Below are positions 30,574 to 40,122 of a stretch of 64,000 nucleotides of DNA, in pieces. Each line of letters starts with the position of its first letter. The stretch's first letter is position 1. Made by a program: the position numbers and the translations under genes. The notes beneath the pieces were generated by a model. The model was not told where the DNA came from and searched no databases. It worked only from the letters and a program-made list of their open reading frames with translations. The DNA comes from a virus. The stretch lies in the IMG/VR virus record IMGVR_UViG_3300008110_000040, positions 34,163-98,162 of that record. The stretch is one strand, 5' to 3'.

Positions 30574-31299
30574 ATGAAAAAATTATATCTTTTGGATGTT
30601 ATTGAAAAATATCATTTAGGTGGATTAGTAGAACGTGTTAAAATCTCTGTAAATAATAAGACATTAACATCAAAATTCATTGCTACTAACAAAAATTTAA
30701 TAGGAGAAATAACAGCCCCTAATATTGAATTAGAAGATTGTGAGTTTGGAGTTTATGATACTTCACAATTATTAAAATTATTAGGAATTACAGATAAATT
30801 ACTTACCTTAAATATTGAAAAGAAAGGTAAAATAGCTAATAAATTATTAATAGCAGATGCTGATTATAACTTAGAATATACGTTAGCTGATACTATGCTT
30901 ACTCCTAGTATTCCATCGTTTGATGAACCATCATATGATATGGAAGCTAATATCGATAAAGAATTTATTGATAAATTTGTTAAAGCTAAAAAAGCTCTAA
31001 CAACAGACATATTTACTATATCTTCAGGAGCAGATTCATTAAATAATAATGTACTATTCTTTAATTTAGGTGGTTCTGAAGGATATACTAATAAAGTTAA
31101 TTTTTATATACCTGCTATTAAAACAGTAGTATTAGGTGAGCCGGTAAAATTTCCTATAGAGGAATTTAATGAAATACTATTAGCTAATAAAGAATCAAAA
31201 TCAAGTACATTATTTGTAAGTAATGAAGGTTTATTAAAAATAAACTTTGAAAACGAAGATGGAGTAAACGTGTCATACGTTTTGGTAGGAAAAGAATAA
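30574..31299 (+). CDS. DNA polymerase sliding clamp (gp45/PCNA-like)
   Basis: 241 residues with the weak, strand-rich pattern of phage sliding clamps and the right length for a trimeric two-domain clamp (T4 gp45 has 228). It lies immediately after the polymerase gene and upstream of the clamp loader genes. It would encircle DNA and tether the polymerase. Confidence 0.82.
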   Translation: MKKLYLLDVIEKYHLGGLVERVKISVNNKTLTSKFIATNKNLIGEITAPNIELEDCEFGVYDTSQLLKLLGITDKLLTLNIEKKGKIANKLLIADADYNLEYTLADTMLTPSIPSFDEPSYDMEANIDKEFIDKFVKAKKALTTDIFTISSGADSLNNNVLFFNLGGSEGYTNKVNFYIPAIKTVVLGEPVKFPIEEFNEILLANKESKSSTLFVSNEGLLKINFENEDGVNVSYVLVGKE

Positions 31300-31311
31300 G
31301 TTATATATTTA
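31282..31311 (+). promoter_or_regulatory. Promoter for groES/groEL
   Basis: TTG at 31282-31284 within the clamp gene and TATATTTA at 31304-31311 are 19 bases apart. Confidence 0.55.
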
Positions 31312-31328
31312 TATACAAACATAAAGTT

Positions 31329-31619
31329 ATGAAAATAAAACCGTTACACAACCATGTTGTTATTAAACAACAAGATGAAACAGAAATGATGTATGGAAAC
31401 ATCATTATACCAGATGCTGGTAAAGAAAAACCACTAATGGGTGAAGTTATTGCTACTGGACCTGGATTAATTAATATCAATGGAACTTTAATTCCTAACA
31501 CAATACCAGTAGGTGCTGTAGTAACATTCCCTGCCTTTGGGGGACAACGCATTACTATTAAAGGAGAAGATTTTATTGTAATGAAAGAACAAGATATATT
31601 AGCAATAATTGAAGAATAA
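31329..31619 (+). CDS. groES: Co-chaperonin GroES
   Basis: 96 residues, close to the cellular length. PLHNHVVIKQ near 5-14 and the mobile-loop region near 17-33 are typical, as is GEVIATGPG. It forms the lid of the GroEL chamber. The stop precedes the groEL ATG by a single base, as in cellular operons. Confidence 0.93.
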   Translation: MKIKPLHNHVVIKQQDETEMMYGNIIIPDAGKEKPLMGEVIATGPGLININGTLIPNTIPVGAVVTFPAFGGQRITIKGEDFIVMKEQDILAIIEE

Positions 31620-31620
31620 T

Positions 31621-33240
31621 ATGAGTAAAATAATCAGTTTTGATCGAGAAGCAAAAGAAAAATTAAAAAACGGTATTGATAAAGTCAATAAAGCCGTTTC
31701 GGTTACAATGGGACCTTTTGGTCGTAACGTGTTAATTGAAAAAGAATATGGCCAAGTATCATCAACTAAAGATGGTGTGTCCGTTGCTAAAACAATCGTA
31801 CTAGAAGATCCAATTGAAAACATGGCTGCGACCGTTATTAAACAAGCCGCCCAAAAAACAGTTGATGTTGCTGGTGATGGTACTACGACTTCTACCGTTT
31901 TAGCACATAGTATTGCGACTCAAGCCTTAGAAGCAACAGCCTATTCATCTACTAATGCTACGCAAGTTAAACGCGGAATAGAGCAAGCTGTAAAAGAAGT
32001 AACATTAAAACTAAAAGAAACATCAGTAGACATTACTGATGAAAATCAAATTAAACAAATTGCTACTTTATCAGCCAATGGTGATGAAGAAATAGGTAAT
32101 TTAGTAGCTACAGCTTTAGAAAAAGTAGGTAGAGATGGTGTTGTAACAGTAGAAGAATCACGTTCAGGTGAAACATCACTTGAAGTAGTAGAAGGATTAC
32201 AATTTGACCGTGGTTATAAATCACCATTCTTTGTTACTGATAATAATACAATGAATGCTGTTTTAACTGATGCTCTATTATTGATTGTAGACGGAAGATT
32301 AAATCAAGCAAAAGACATATTACCTATTTTAGAATCAGTATCACAACAACAAAAATCACTTTTAATCATTGCAGAAGATTTTGGAGATGAAGTATTATCA
32401 GTGTTAGTAGTAAATAAAATGAGAGGTATTCTAAAAACAGTAGCAGTTAAAGCACCTGATTTTGGAGAACGTAGAACATTAATTTTAGAAGATATAGCTA
32501 CATTAACAGGAGGTACTGTTGTTTCTCACATTAAAGGTATGAGATTAGATAAATTCAACAAAGATTGGTTTGGTAATGCTCGTACGGTTACTGTAGGTAA
32601 AGATACAACTACTATCGTTGATGGTAAAGGTGATACAACAGAAATTGAAAATCGTATTTTAGAATTAAAAGCTCAAATTGATAAATCAAATTCACCATAC
32701 GAAATTGAAAAACTACAAGAACGTTTATCTAAAATGGTAGGTGGAGTAGCTATTATTAATGTAGGTGGTGGAACTGAAATCGAAATGAAAGAAAAGAAGG
32801 ATCGTTTAGATGATGCTTTACAAGCTACTAAAGCTGCTATTGAAGAAGGTATTTTACCTGGAGCAGGTGTAGCATTGTTACATGCTAGAAATGCTATTTC
32901 TGATAGAGGTAATACCGATTTTGGAAAAGGTGGCAAAATTGTATTTGATGCTTGTATAAAACCATTCGAACAAATCCTCAGCAACGCAGGAGAAAAAGCA
33001 AGTCATTGGGAAATGAGTTTATACTCAGACGATAATAAAAATGCTGTTCCTCATATTTCAGCAAATCAACTAGTAGATGCTTACGAATCAGGCATTATTG
33101 ATCCAACTAAAGTAGTACGCTCAGCTATTCAAAATGCTGCAGCAGCCGCTATTACTTTACTAATGACTGAGTGTGTTATTCATGAAAAACCATCTGACAA
33201 GAAAAAAGACGATAATCCAATGATGGATTTCGGAATGTAA
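31621..33240 (+). CDS. groEL: Chaperonin GroEL
   Basis: 539 residues from the ATG at 31621; an upstream in-frame ATG lies inside groES. The ATP motif GDGTTTSTVLA is near 85-95, VTMGPFGRNV near 27-36 and the tail is methionine/glycine-rich (NPMMDFGM). A complete phage GroEL/GroES pair probably folds capsid or replication proteins. No truncation is seen. Confidence 0.96.
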   Translation: MSKIISFDREAKEKLKNGIDKVNKAVSVTMGPFGRNVLIEKEYGQVSSTKDGVSVAKTIVLEDPIENMAATVIKQAAQKTVDVAGDGTTTSTVLAHSIATQALEATAYSSTNATQVKRGIEQAVKEVTLKLKETSVDITDENQIKQIATLSANGDEEIGNLVATALEKVGRDGVVTVEESRSGETSLEVVEGLQFDRGYKSPFFVTDNNTMNAVLTDALLLIVDGRLNQAKDILPILESVSQQQKSLLIIAEDFGDEVLSVLVVNKMRGILKTVAVKAPDFGERRTLILEDIATLTGGTVVSHIKGMRLDKFNKDWFGNARTVTVGKDTTTIVDGKGDTTEIENRILELKAQIDKSNSPYEIEKLQERLSKMVGGVAIINVGGGTEIEMKEKKDRLDDALQATKAAIEEGILPGAGVALLHARNAISDRGNTDFGKGGKIVFDACIKPFEQILSNAGEKASHWEMSLYSDDNKNAVPHISANQLVDAYESGIIDPTKVVRSAIQNAAAAAITLLMTECVIHEKPSDKKKDDNPMMDFGM

Positions 33241-33241
33241 T

Positions 33242-33709
33242 ATGGAAGTACATTATATATGGATAGGGAATAGTGATATACCTAAAAAATATGTATTAAA
33301 TTATCAAAAATGTGTTGGATTAAAAGGTATCTATACTGATTTTGACATAACATGGAAACAACCATTTGTCAAAATAATGAATGATTTTAATTTTTCTAAA
33401 GTTGATGTAGTATTAACAGCAACAAATGGAGGTACTTTAATAGATGATCCATTTATAATTAGTAAACCTAATATTTTTGGTGATTGTGTTTCATATTGCA
33501 AAAATAGAACTAATCTAAAGTATGATGGTGAGTTATATAAAAAAACAGGTGAATTAAAAACCCATCCATTAGAACCATTTGGTCCTTTTGGATTAACAGA
33601 GTGGTTAAATAATAAAAAAATTAATTATAGTTATTTTCCTCAAGATACACTGTTAGATAATAATGGTTTTTTAGGTATTCATGAGCAGAAAAGTATTTGG
33701 AAATTTTGA
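33242..33709 (+). CDS. Possible glycosyltransferase-like protein
   Basis: 155 residues. The opening VHYIWIGNSDIPKKYVLN resembles the start of sugar-transferase families with a DXD motif (Gly_transf_sug type), but the usual DXD is not clear and the protein is about half the normal length. It may be a degenerate or specialised member. It sits between groEL and the clamp loader. Confidence 0.5.
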   Translation: MEVHYIWIGNSDIPKKYVLNYQKCVGLKGIYTDFDITWKQPFVKIMNDFNFSKVDVVLTATNGGTLIDDPFIISKPNIFGDCVSYCKNRTNLKYDGELYKKTGELKTHPLEPFGPFGLTEWLNNKKINYSYFPQDTLLDNNGFLGIHEQKSIWKF

Positions 33710-33735
33710 AAGTCAAAATAAAAATCGTATATTTA
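33705..33735 (+). promoter_or_regulatory. Promoter for the clamp loader genes
   Basis: TTTG at 33705-33708 and TATATTTA at 33728-33735 are 19 bases apart, just before the ATG. Confidence 0.62.
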
Positions 33736-33739
33736 AAAC

Positions 33740-34654
33740 ATGAGAAAACAACATACTTTATGGATCGAACAATATAGATCAAAAACATTAGATCAATATA
33801 TTGGAAATGAAGAGGTTAAAAACCGTATTTCTGATTGTATTACCAATAATGATATTCCCCATTTTATATTTGCTGGTACTGCTGGTACTGGTAAAACAAC
33901 ATTAGCTAAATTAATAGTTAATAATCTTAAATGTGATTATCTATACTTAAATGCTAGTGATGAAAATGGTATAGATATGATTCGTGAAAAAGTAAAAGGA
34001 TTTGCATCATCAGCATCTTTTAACCCTATTAAAATAGTAATATTAGATGAAGCTGATTTTTTAACCCAACCAGCACAAGCTGCCTTACGTAATATAATTG
34101 AAGAATACGCTTTAAATACTCGTTTTGTATTAACATGTAATTATATTGAGCGTTTAATTGAACCTCTTCAATCACGTTGTGAAATACATAAATTAGTTCC
34201 TCCATCTAAAGGTGAGGTAGCAAAACATGTTTGTACTAATGTATTAGATAACGAAGGAGTTAGTTACGATATAAAAGATGTAGCTCAGGTAATTAAACAG
34301 CATTACCCAGATATTCGTTCTATCATTAAAAATCTACAAGCAGGTACTAAAGATAATAAATTTACCTTCACTGAAGCTAATATTAATTGGTGTAATCACA
34401 TTATTACTATATTACAAAAGCCAGATAAAAATAGCTGGGTAAATATGAGACAAGTAGTATTAGATGCTCAGGTAGATGATTATCAACCATTAATTGAGCA
34501 TTTATTTGAAAATATAAGTGTATATGGTAAAGGATATGAAGCTGAAATCACAGTAGAGTTAGATGAAGCACAATGGAGATCAAGAGCAGTACCTGATAAA
34601 GAAATTAATATAGCTGCTCTATTAAGTAAAATACTAACAATATTAAAAAAATAA
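33740..34654 (+). CDS. Clamp loader ATPase subunit (gp44/RFC-like)
   Basis: 304 residues, AAA+ fold. Walker A AGTAGTGKTT is near 45-54, Walker B IVILDEADFL near 102-111, sensor 1 LTCNYIE near 131-137 and the SRC arginine-finger motif near 143-145. It loads the sliding clamp with ATP. The small subunit is probably the 35135 gene. Confidence 0.92.
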   Translation: MRKQHTLWIEQYRSKTLDQYIGNEEVKNRISDCITNNDIPHFIFAGTAGTGKTTLAKLIVNNLKCDYLYLNASDENGIDMIREKVKGFASSASFNPIKIVILDEADFLTQPAQAALRNIIEEYALNTRFVLTCNYIERLIEPLQSRCEIHKLVPPSKGEVAKHVCTNVLDNEGVSYDIKDVAQVIKQHYPDIRSIIKNLQAGTKDNKFTFTEANINWCNHIITILQKPDKNSWVNMRQVVLDAQVDDYQPLIEHLFENISVYGKGYEAEITVELDEAQWRSRAVPDKEINIAALLSKILTILKK

Positions 34655-34657
34655 AAC

Positions 34658-34882
34658 ATGGAACAAAATATTAACATTAGTTTAGATAAGACAACAGCTG
34701 TTGTTTGCGAAAAATGCGAAAACGAAACATTTGCTGAAGGTACATTATTAAGAAAAGCATCTCGATTTTTAACAGGAACATCAACAGATGCCTTAATTCC
34801 TATCCCATTATTTTACTGTACTAAATGTGGACACACAAATGAAGAGTTCTTACCTATCCAACTTAAAACAAAAACTGAGTAA
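34658..34882 (+). CDS. Small zinc-ribbon protein
   Basis: 74 residues with two CxxC pairs (CEKCEN near 17-22 and CTKCGH near 53-58), forming a probable zinc ribbon. No catalytic motif. It lies between the two clamp loader genes and overlaps the next reading frame by 56 bases. Confidence 0.7.
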   Translation: MEQNINISLDKTTAVVCEKCENETFAEGTLLRKASRFLTGTSTDALIPIPLFYCTKCGHTNEEFLPIQLKTKTE

Positions 34883-35135
34883 TTGGTTTGATCCGTTAGG
34901 AATAAAAAGATTAAAAATGACAAAAGCTGAATTAGAACAAGAAATAAAGACTTTAAGACAATACGTAGTTAATCTTAAAGCAGATAAAGATAATCTTTTC
35001 AATCAACTTCAACAGGCAGAGGGCCAACTTAAAATGATGTCATTATCTTTAGAATCGCTTAATGAGGAATTACGAATACGTAGATCTCAGGATGAAGCAA
35101 CTAAAAAATTTAATGACGATTCAAAATACTACTAA
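34827..35135 (+). CDS. Coiled-coil protein
   Basis: 102 residues from the first ATG. An ATG at 34917 would avoid the long overlap, but the segment before it (LSNWFDPLGIKRLK) looks like real coding sequence. Residues about 35-90 have a heptad pattern rich in Leu, Glu and Lys. The stop shares one base with the next ATG. Function unknown. Confidence 0.6.
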   Translation: MDTQMKSSYLSNLKQKLSNWFDPLGIKRLKMTKAELEQEIKTLRQYVVNLKADKDNLFNQLQQAEGQLKMMSLSLESLNEELRIRRSQDEATKKFNDDSKYY

Positions 35136-35524
35136 TGGAAGATAAAAAACAAACTATTTGGGACCATTTAAAAAACATTACAACTACTAAGGGTGAATAC
35201 TTAGGAGATGAAGGATGGAATAATTGGATGGTTAATAGATTTATTAGCATGAATAGAGATTATTGTGAATTAGTAAACTATATTCAAAAGAATACATGGC
35301 AAATAAAAGGAGAGTATCTGTATAATCTATACAGAGATGTCATCCCTAAACAATATGTGTACTTAAACTATATTAAATCTAAAAACAAAAAGGAATACAA
35401 AGAAGATGTATTAGAAGCAGTACAGTCGTATTTTGAAATTAGTAAAAAAGAAGCTAAGGAGTATATTGATATGCTTCCTAAAGATGAATTAAATAGTATT
35501 GTATCACAAGTAAAAGGAAAATAA
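35135..35524 (+). CDS. Clamp loader small subunit-like protein (gp62 position)
   Basis: 129 residues, helical, with the MNRDYCELVNYIQKNTW and YLYNLYRDVIPK stretches seen in phage proteins annotated as clamp-loader accessory subunits. The assignment also relies on its place just after the gp44-like gene. T4 gp62 is longer (187 residues), so confidence is moderate. Confidence 0.6.
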   Translation: MEDKKQTIWDHLKNITTTKGEYLGDEGWNNWMVNRFISMNRDYCELVNYIQKNTWQIKGEYLYNLYRDVIPKQYVYLNYIKSKNKKEYKEDVLEAVQSYFEISKKEAKEYIDMLPKDELNSIVSQVKGK

Positions 35525-35803
35525 ATGGAAGGATATATTGAAAAACCAAAAGATGCTATTACTACGCAAGTAATGGAAGATTTAAAACTACGAGCAGATC
35601 GTGGTTTAAAAAAATATAATACTACACTACAAGGCAACAATAAAGATGATTTTATGAATCATCTATATGAAGAATTACTTGACGCTGCTCAGTATTGTAA
35701 AAAAGAAATGTCAATCATACCTTCAATCCAGGATTTGATTAAAAGATATCCAAATGATCAAGAATTAGGAGCCATTGTAAGAGAATTCTTTAGTGAAAAA
35801 TAA
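35525..35803 (+). CDS. Hypothetical protein, phosphohydrolase-like helical motif
   Basis: 92 residues. LRADRGLKKYNTTL and then HLYEELLDAAQYCKK follow a pattern seen in small phage proteins related to MazG/dATP-dGTP pyrophosphohydrolases, with the acidic EE..D cluster. Activity is not established. It overlaps the next gene by 11 bases. Confidence 0.55.
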   Translation: MEGYIEKPKDAITTQVMEDLKLRADRGLKKYNTTLQGNNKDDFMNHLYEELLDAAQYCKKEMSIIPSIQDLIKRYPNDQELGAIVREFFSEK

Positions 35804-36704
35804 AACACCAGTATTTAAAATATTTAGACAGAAGGAAATAGATTATTCATATCAGAAAAATATTTCCTTCTCTCAATTTCAGTTATATAGCCAATGTCCT
35901 CATAGGTGGTATACACAATATGTTGAGAAAGCAGTCTCTACTCCACCCAATATCAATATGGTGTTTGGCACTGCTATACATCATGTGTTCCAACATTATT
36001 TAACAGTAGGTTATAATACATCATTCGCAGCTGCTGATAGAGAAGATATAGCTGGTATGTTTCAAAATAAAATGATAGAAGAATATCAAGAACAATATAA
36101 AAAACATGGTTCACATTTTTCAGATGCGGCTGAAATGAGAGAATTTTATGAAGATGGGGTTGCTATTCTGAATTGGTTTAAGAAAAAACGAAAACTATAT
36201 TTTGCCGGTAGAGGAATGAAACTAATTGGAGTTGAAATGCCATTACAAAAAGAAATAAGTAAAAACGTTATATACCAGGGTTTTATTGATTTGGTAATGT
36301 ATGATGAATATGATGAAACTGTTACAATATACGATTTAAAAACATCAACTAAAGGATGGAATGATTATAATAAGAAAGATGAAACCAAAATATCACAAGT
36401 ATTATTATATAAACAATTCTTTTCAGAATTATACGATTATCCTATAGATAAAATAAATGTTGAGTTCATGATACTAAAACGTAAAGCAGAACCAACAGAA
36501 TATCAAGAATTCCCTAAACGTATACAGGAATTTAAACCAGCTAGCGGTAAAATTAAACTTAAACAAAGTCAAGAAAAATTAAATGAGTTTGTTAAAGCAT
36601 GTTTTGATGAAAATGGTAAGTATCTAATTAAAGAACATCCTAAAAACGTGACGAAATTATGTGATTGGTGTCCTCTTAATAATACTTCTCTTTGTGTAAA
36701 ATAA
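35793..36704 (+). CDS. PD-(D/E)XK nuclease, RecB/Cas4-like
   Basis: 303 residues. SFSQFQLYSQCPHRWY near 24-39 is the usual RecB-family start, GTAIHHVFQ near 58-66 carries the conserved His, and FIDLVMYD plus IYDLKTS near 166-192 give the D..(D)xK core. CDWCPL and the final Cys near 291-302 may bind an iron-sulphur cluster with Cys near 34. It is likely an exonuclease in recombination or end processing. Confidence 0.82.
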   Translation: MKNKTPVFKIFRQKEIDYSYQKNISFSQFQLYSQCPHRWYTQYVEKAVSTPPNINMVFGTAIHHVFQHYLTVGYNTSFAAADREDIAGMFQNKMIEEYQEQYKKHGSHFSDAAEMREFYEDGVAILNWFKKKRKLYFAGRGMKLIGVEMPLQKEISKNVIYQGFIDLVMYDEYDETVTIYDLKTSTKGWNDYNKKDETKISQVLLYKQFFSELYDYPIDKINVEFMILKRKAEPTEYQEFPKRIQEFKPASGKIKLKQSQEKLNEFVKACFDENGKYLIKEHPKNVTKLCDWCPLNNTSLCVK

Positions 36705-36747
36705 CGTTTTCTGTTTTTTATATATATTTATATCCAAATATATTATT

Positions 36748-36954
36748 ATGAGTAAAAATAAAGACATGGTATTAACTTCAGTAAAACTTCCAGAGAAGTT
36801 ATTTGAAGATTTTAAAGTAGACTGCATTAAAAGTAAATTCAGTATCCAAAAACTAACAGAAAGATCAATGTATCTATACATGACTAATCCCGAATTTAAA
36901 AAAGAAATACATAATGTTTTAGATACATTTTTCACAGGCAGTTCAGAAAATTAA
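36748..36954 (+). CDS. Small ribbon-helix-helix-like protein
   Basis: 68 residues. VLTSVKLPEKLFEDFKVDCIKSKFSIQKLTERSM has a short strand followed by two helices, which fits a ribbon-helix-helix DNA-binding fold. A TATATTTA signal occurs at 36723-36730 but without a clear upstream TTG. It may regulate the glycan block that follows. Confidence 0.55.
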   Translation: MSKNKDMVLTSVKLPEKLFEDFKVDCIKSKFSIQKLTERSMYLYMTNPEFKKEIHNVLDTFFTGSSEN

Positions 36955-36967
36955 TTAAAAATAAGTT

Positions 36968-38428
36968 ATGATAAAAGAAGGTTACATTCCTAAGGATCAA
37001 CGTAAAAAAATCCTTTTATTATGCGACGATATTAGAATGCATTCAGGCATTTCTACTATGGCTCGCGAATTGGTAGTAGGTACCGCTCATGTATTTAATT
37101 GGGTTAATATCGGAGGAGCAATTCAACATCCTGAGGCAGGTAAACGATTAGATTTAAGTGCTGACAGCAGTAAAGTAGCAGGAATTGAAGATGCTAGTGT
37201 TTTCTTATACCCAACAAACGGGTATGGAGATCAAACATTAGTAACACAAATAATGAATATTGAAAAACCTGATGTTTTGATGATATTTACTGATCCTAGA
37301 TATTGGGTTTGGTTATTTCAAATGGAACATGAGATTCGTGTTAAAACTCCTATAGTTTATTTAAATATATGGGATGATCTACCTTACCCAATGTACAATA
37401 AGTCATTCTATGAATCTTGTGATGCTTTATTGGCCATCAGTAAACAAACTGAAAATATTAATAAAGTAGTACTAGGTGAATTAAGTAAGGATAAAGTAAT
37501 TAAATATGTTCCTCATGGTATAAATGAGAACCATTTCTTCCCTATTACCTCAGATAAGCCAGAATACCTAGCATTACAAGAATTTAAAAAGCATTTATTT
37601 AAAAACAAAGAGTATGATTTTACCTTGTTATACAATGCTAGAAATATTAGACGCAAATCAGTTCCTGATTTAATGTTAGCTTGGAAAATGTTTATTGATG
37701 AATTACCTGAGGAAAAAGCTAAAAAAACAGCATTTGTACTACATACTCAACCAATAGATGAAAATGGTACTGATTTATATGCTGTTAAAGAAATGCTATT
37801 TGGAAATCATGACAAATATAACATTATATTCTCAGAACAAAAGTTAGATGTTAATGGTATGAATTTACTATATAATTCAGCAGATGCTGTGGCATTAATA
37901 AGTTCAAATGAAGGTTGGGGATTATCATTAACAGAAGCTATGATGTGTGGTAAACCAATTATAGCAACTGTTACGGGTGGTATGCAAGACCAAATGCGTT
38001 TTGAGGATGAAAAAGGAAAATGGATTAAATTCACTGAAGAATTTGGCTCTAACCATAAAGGTAAATACAAAAAGCATGGTAAATGGGCGTTCCCTGTATT
38101 TCCTAGTAATGTAAGTTTAATTGGCTCAGTACCAACACCTTACATATATGATGATAGAGCACAGCCAGAAGATATAGCTACACAAATACAAAAAGTATAT
38201 GCTACTAAAACCGATTCTCCTGCGATATACAACGAGATATCTCAAGAAGCGCGTAAGTGGGTGACTTCAGATGAATCGATGATGTCTTCGCGCTTAATGT
38301 GCAAAAATTTCATTGAAGGAATTGAAGATACATTTAAAAAATGGAAACCAAGAGAATTATTTTCATTCACTAAAGTAGAACAATTAGACCAACCGAAACA
38401 TTACGTTAAACATCCAATCGCAAAATAA
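36968..38428 (+). CDS. Glycosyltransferase, GT4-type
   Basis: 486 residues. The N-terminus is a Rossmann-like domain (KILLLCDDIRMHSGIST), and the C-terminal half holds SSNEGWGLSLTEAMMCGKPIIAT near 313-335, the E-x7-E type donor-binding region of GT4 enzymes. It is the first gene of an 11-kb glycan block. Confidence 0.85.
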   Translation: MIKEGYIPKDQRKKILLLCDDIRMHSGISTMARELVVGTAHVFNWVNIGGAIQHPEAGKRLDLSADSSKVAGIEDASVFLYPTNGYGDQTLVTQIMNIEKPDVLMIFTDPRYWVWLFQMEHEIRVKTPIVYLNIWDDLPYPMYNKSFYESCDALLAISKQTENINKVVLGELSKDKVIKYVPHGINENHFFPITSDKPEYLALQEFKKHLFKNKEYDFTLLYNARNIRRKSVPDLMLAWKMFIDELPEEKAKKTAFVLHTQPIDENGTDLYAVKEMLFGNHDKYNIIFSEQKLDVNGMNLLYNSADAVALISSNEGWGLSLTEAMMCGKPIIATVTGGMQDQMRFEDEKGKWIKFTEEFGSNHKGKYKKHGKWAFPVFPSNVSLIGSVPTPYIYDDRAQPEDIATQIQKVYATKTDSPAIYNEISQEARKWVTSDESMMSSRLMCKNFIEGIEDTFKKWKPRELFSFTKVEQLDQPKHYVKHPIAK

Positions 38429-38431
38429 GTT

Positions 38432-39748
38432 ATGAAACCACTATTCATTATAAGTTGCCCAATAGACACCTTTTCAGGTTATGGAGCACGTAGTAGAGAT
38501 ATTGTTAAGGCTCTACTAAAAACAAATAAATACAACGTTAAAATATTACCTCAAAGATGGGGTTCGACATCATTTGGATTCTTAAAAGCAGATAATCCTG
38601 AACATAAAGAAATACTTGATTGTATTTTACCTCAACCCCAGTTACCTAGACAACCTGATGTTTGGATGCAAATTACTGTACCTAATGAATTTCAACCTGT
38701 AGGAAAATTTAATATAGGTGTAACAGCGGGTATTGAAACTACTATTTGTGATCCTAGCTGGATTGAAGGACTAAACAGAATGAATCTTAATTTAGTATCA
38801 TCAGAACATGCTAAACAAGTATTTGAAAATTCTAAATTCGAGGCTCGTAACCAACAAACAGGTCAAGTTGAAAAAGTAATTGAGTTAACTTCACCTATAG
38901 AAGTATTATTTGAAGGAGCAGATGTAAATGTTTACAAGAAATTAGATATTTTATCCGAGAATGATTTAACAAAAACATTAGATGCTATTCCTGAAAAATT
39001 TGCTTTTTTGTTCGTAGGTCATTGGTTGCAAGGTGCGTTAGGTGAAGATAGAAAGAATGTAGGGATGATGATTAAAACATTTTTAGAAACATTTAAGAAT
39101 ACTAAAGACAAACCAGCATTAATCTTAAAAACACAAGGTGCTACTGCCTCTATTATTGATAAAAATGATATATTAGATAAAATCAGACAAATACAAGCAT
39201 TAGTAGATAGTAAAGATTTACCTAATATCTACTTATTACATGGTATGTTTGATGATGAGGAAATAAATATGTTATATAATCATCCTAAAGTAAAAGCACA
39301 CGTTACATTTACCAAAGGTGAAGGATTTGGTCGCCCATTATTAGAAGCATCTATCTCAGCTAAACCTGTTATAGCACCTAATTGGAGTGGTCATATAGAT
39401 TTTCTACATAAGGATTTTTCTATATTGTTACCAGGTAAAATTACTCAATTACATCCTTCAGCCGTTGTTCAAAATATGTTATTAGCAGAATCAGGATGGT
39501 TTACAGTAGATTATAAAGCAGCTTCTGATAAAATGAGAGATGTCTATAAAAACTATAAAAATTATGTTGAAGGAGCTAAAAGACAAGCGTATCATTCAAG
39601 AACATATTTTACATTAGAAAGAATGGGAAATAAATTAGATTCAATTATAGATTCTAAAATACCTAAGATCGTTGAATTAAAACTACCTCAACTTAAAAAA
39701 ATAGAATTACCTAAACTAAATAAAACAAATGAAGGAACAACTAATTAA
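38432..39748 (+). CDS. Glycosyltransferase, GT4-type, second
   Basis: 438 residues. PIDTFSGYGARSRDIVKAL near 7-25 is the acceptor-side start, and FTKGEGFGRPLLEASISAKPVIAP near 290-313 is the donor-site motif. It is related in layout to the preceding enzyme but not a close copy. The C-terminal tail is Lys/Leu/Pro-rich. Confidence 0.85.
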   Translation: MKPLFIISCPIDTFSGYGARSRDIVKALLKTNKYNVKILPQRWGSTSFGFLKADNPEHKEILDCILPQPQLPRQPDVWMQITVPNEFQPVGKFNIGVTAGIETTICDPSWIEGLNRMNLNLVSSEHAKQVFENSKFEARNQQTGQVEKVIELTSPIEVLFEGADVNVYKKLDILSENDLTKTLDAIPEKFAFLFVGHWLQGALGEDRKNVGMMIKTFLETFKNTKDKPALILKTQGATASIIDKNDILDKIRQIQALVDSKDLPNIYLLHGMFDDEEINMLYNHPKVKAHVTFTKGEGFGRPLLEASISAKPVIAPNWSGHIDFLHKDFSILLPGKITQLHPSAVVQNMLLAESGWFTVDYKAASDKMRDVYKNYKNYVEGAKRQAYHSRTYFTLERMGNKLDSIIDSKIPKIVELKLPQLKKIELPKLNKTNEGTTN

Positions 39749-40121
39749 TTGCCCTCGTTGTAATTCAAACGCATGTTCTGAAATGTCAGATGGTACTATA
39801 ACCATCTGGCAGTGCATGGGTTGTGGATTTACATCTAACACATTTCTAACAGAAGAAAATTCAGCTAAATATAAAGAAGTATTACCTGAACTATACAAAG
39901 ATCTTGAATTTATAGATGAAAAAGGATTACGTTGGTATCCAACGTCAGTAGTTATGGAAGATAAATCTATGATATTTGCTGAAGGTATATCAACTGAAAA
40001 TTGGAAATGGTCAGCTGTGCAAGCTAAAGACGGTAAGCCAGATATGACTACTAAAAAAGAGTTTAATGATAACGACTTTATAGAAGCTTTAGATTATGTA
40101 GGATATTTTAATAAAAAATAA
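39729..40121 (+). CDS. Zinc-ribbon protein
   Basis: 130 residues. CPRCNS near 8-13 and CMGCGF near 29-34 form a two-pair zinc ribbon, followed by an unrecognised acidic domain. It overlaps the glycosyltransferase gene by 20 bases. Function unknown. Confidence 0.65.
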   Translation: MKEQLINCPRCNSNACSEMSDGTITIWQCMGCGFTSNTFLTEENSAKYKEVLPELYKDLEFIDEKGLRWYPTSVVMEDKSMIFAEGISTENWKWSAVQAKDGKPDMTTKKEFNDNDFIEALDYVGYFNKK

Positions 40122-40122
40122 T

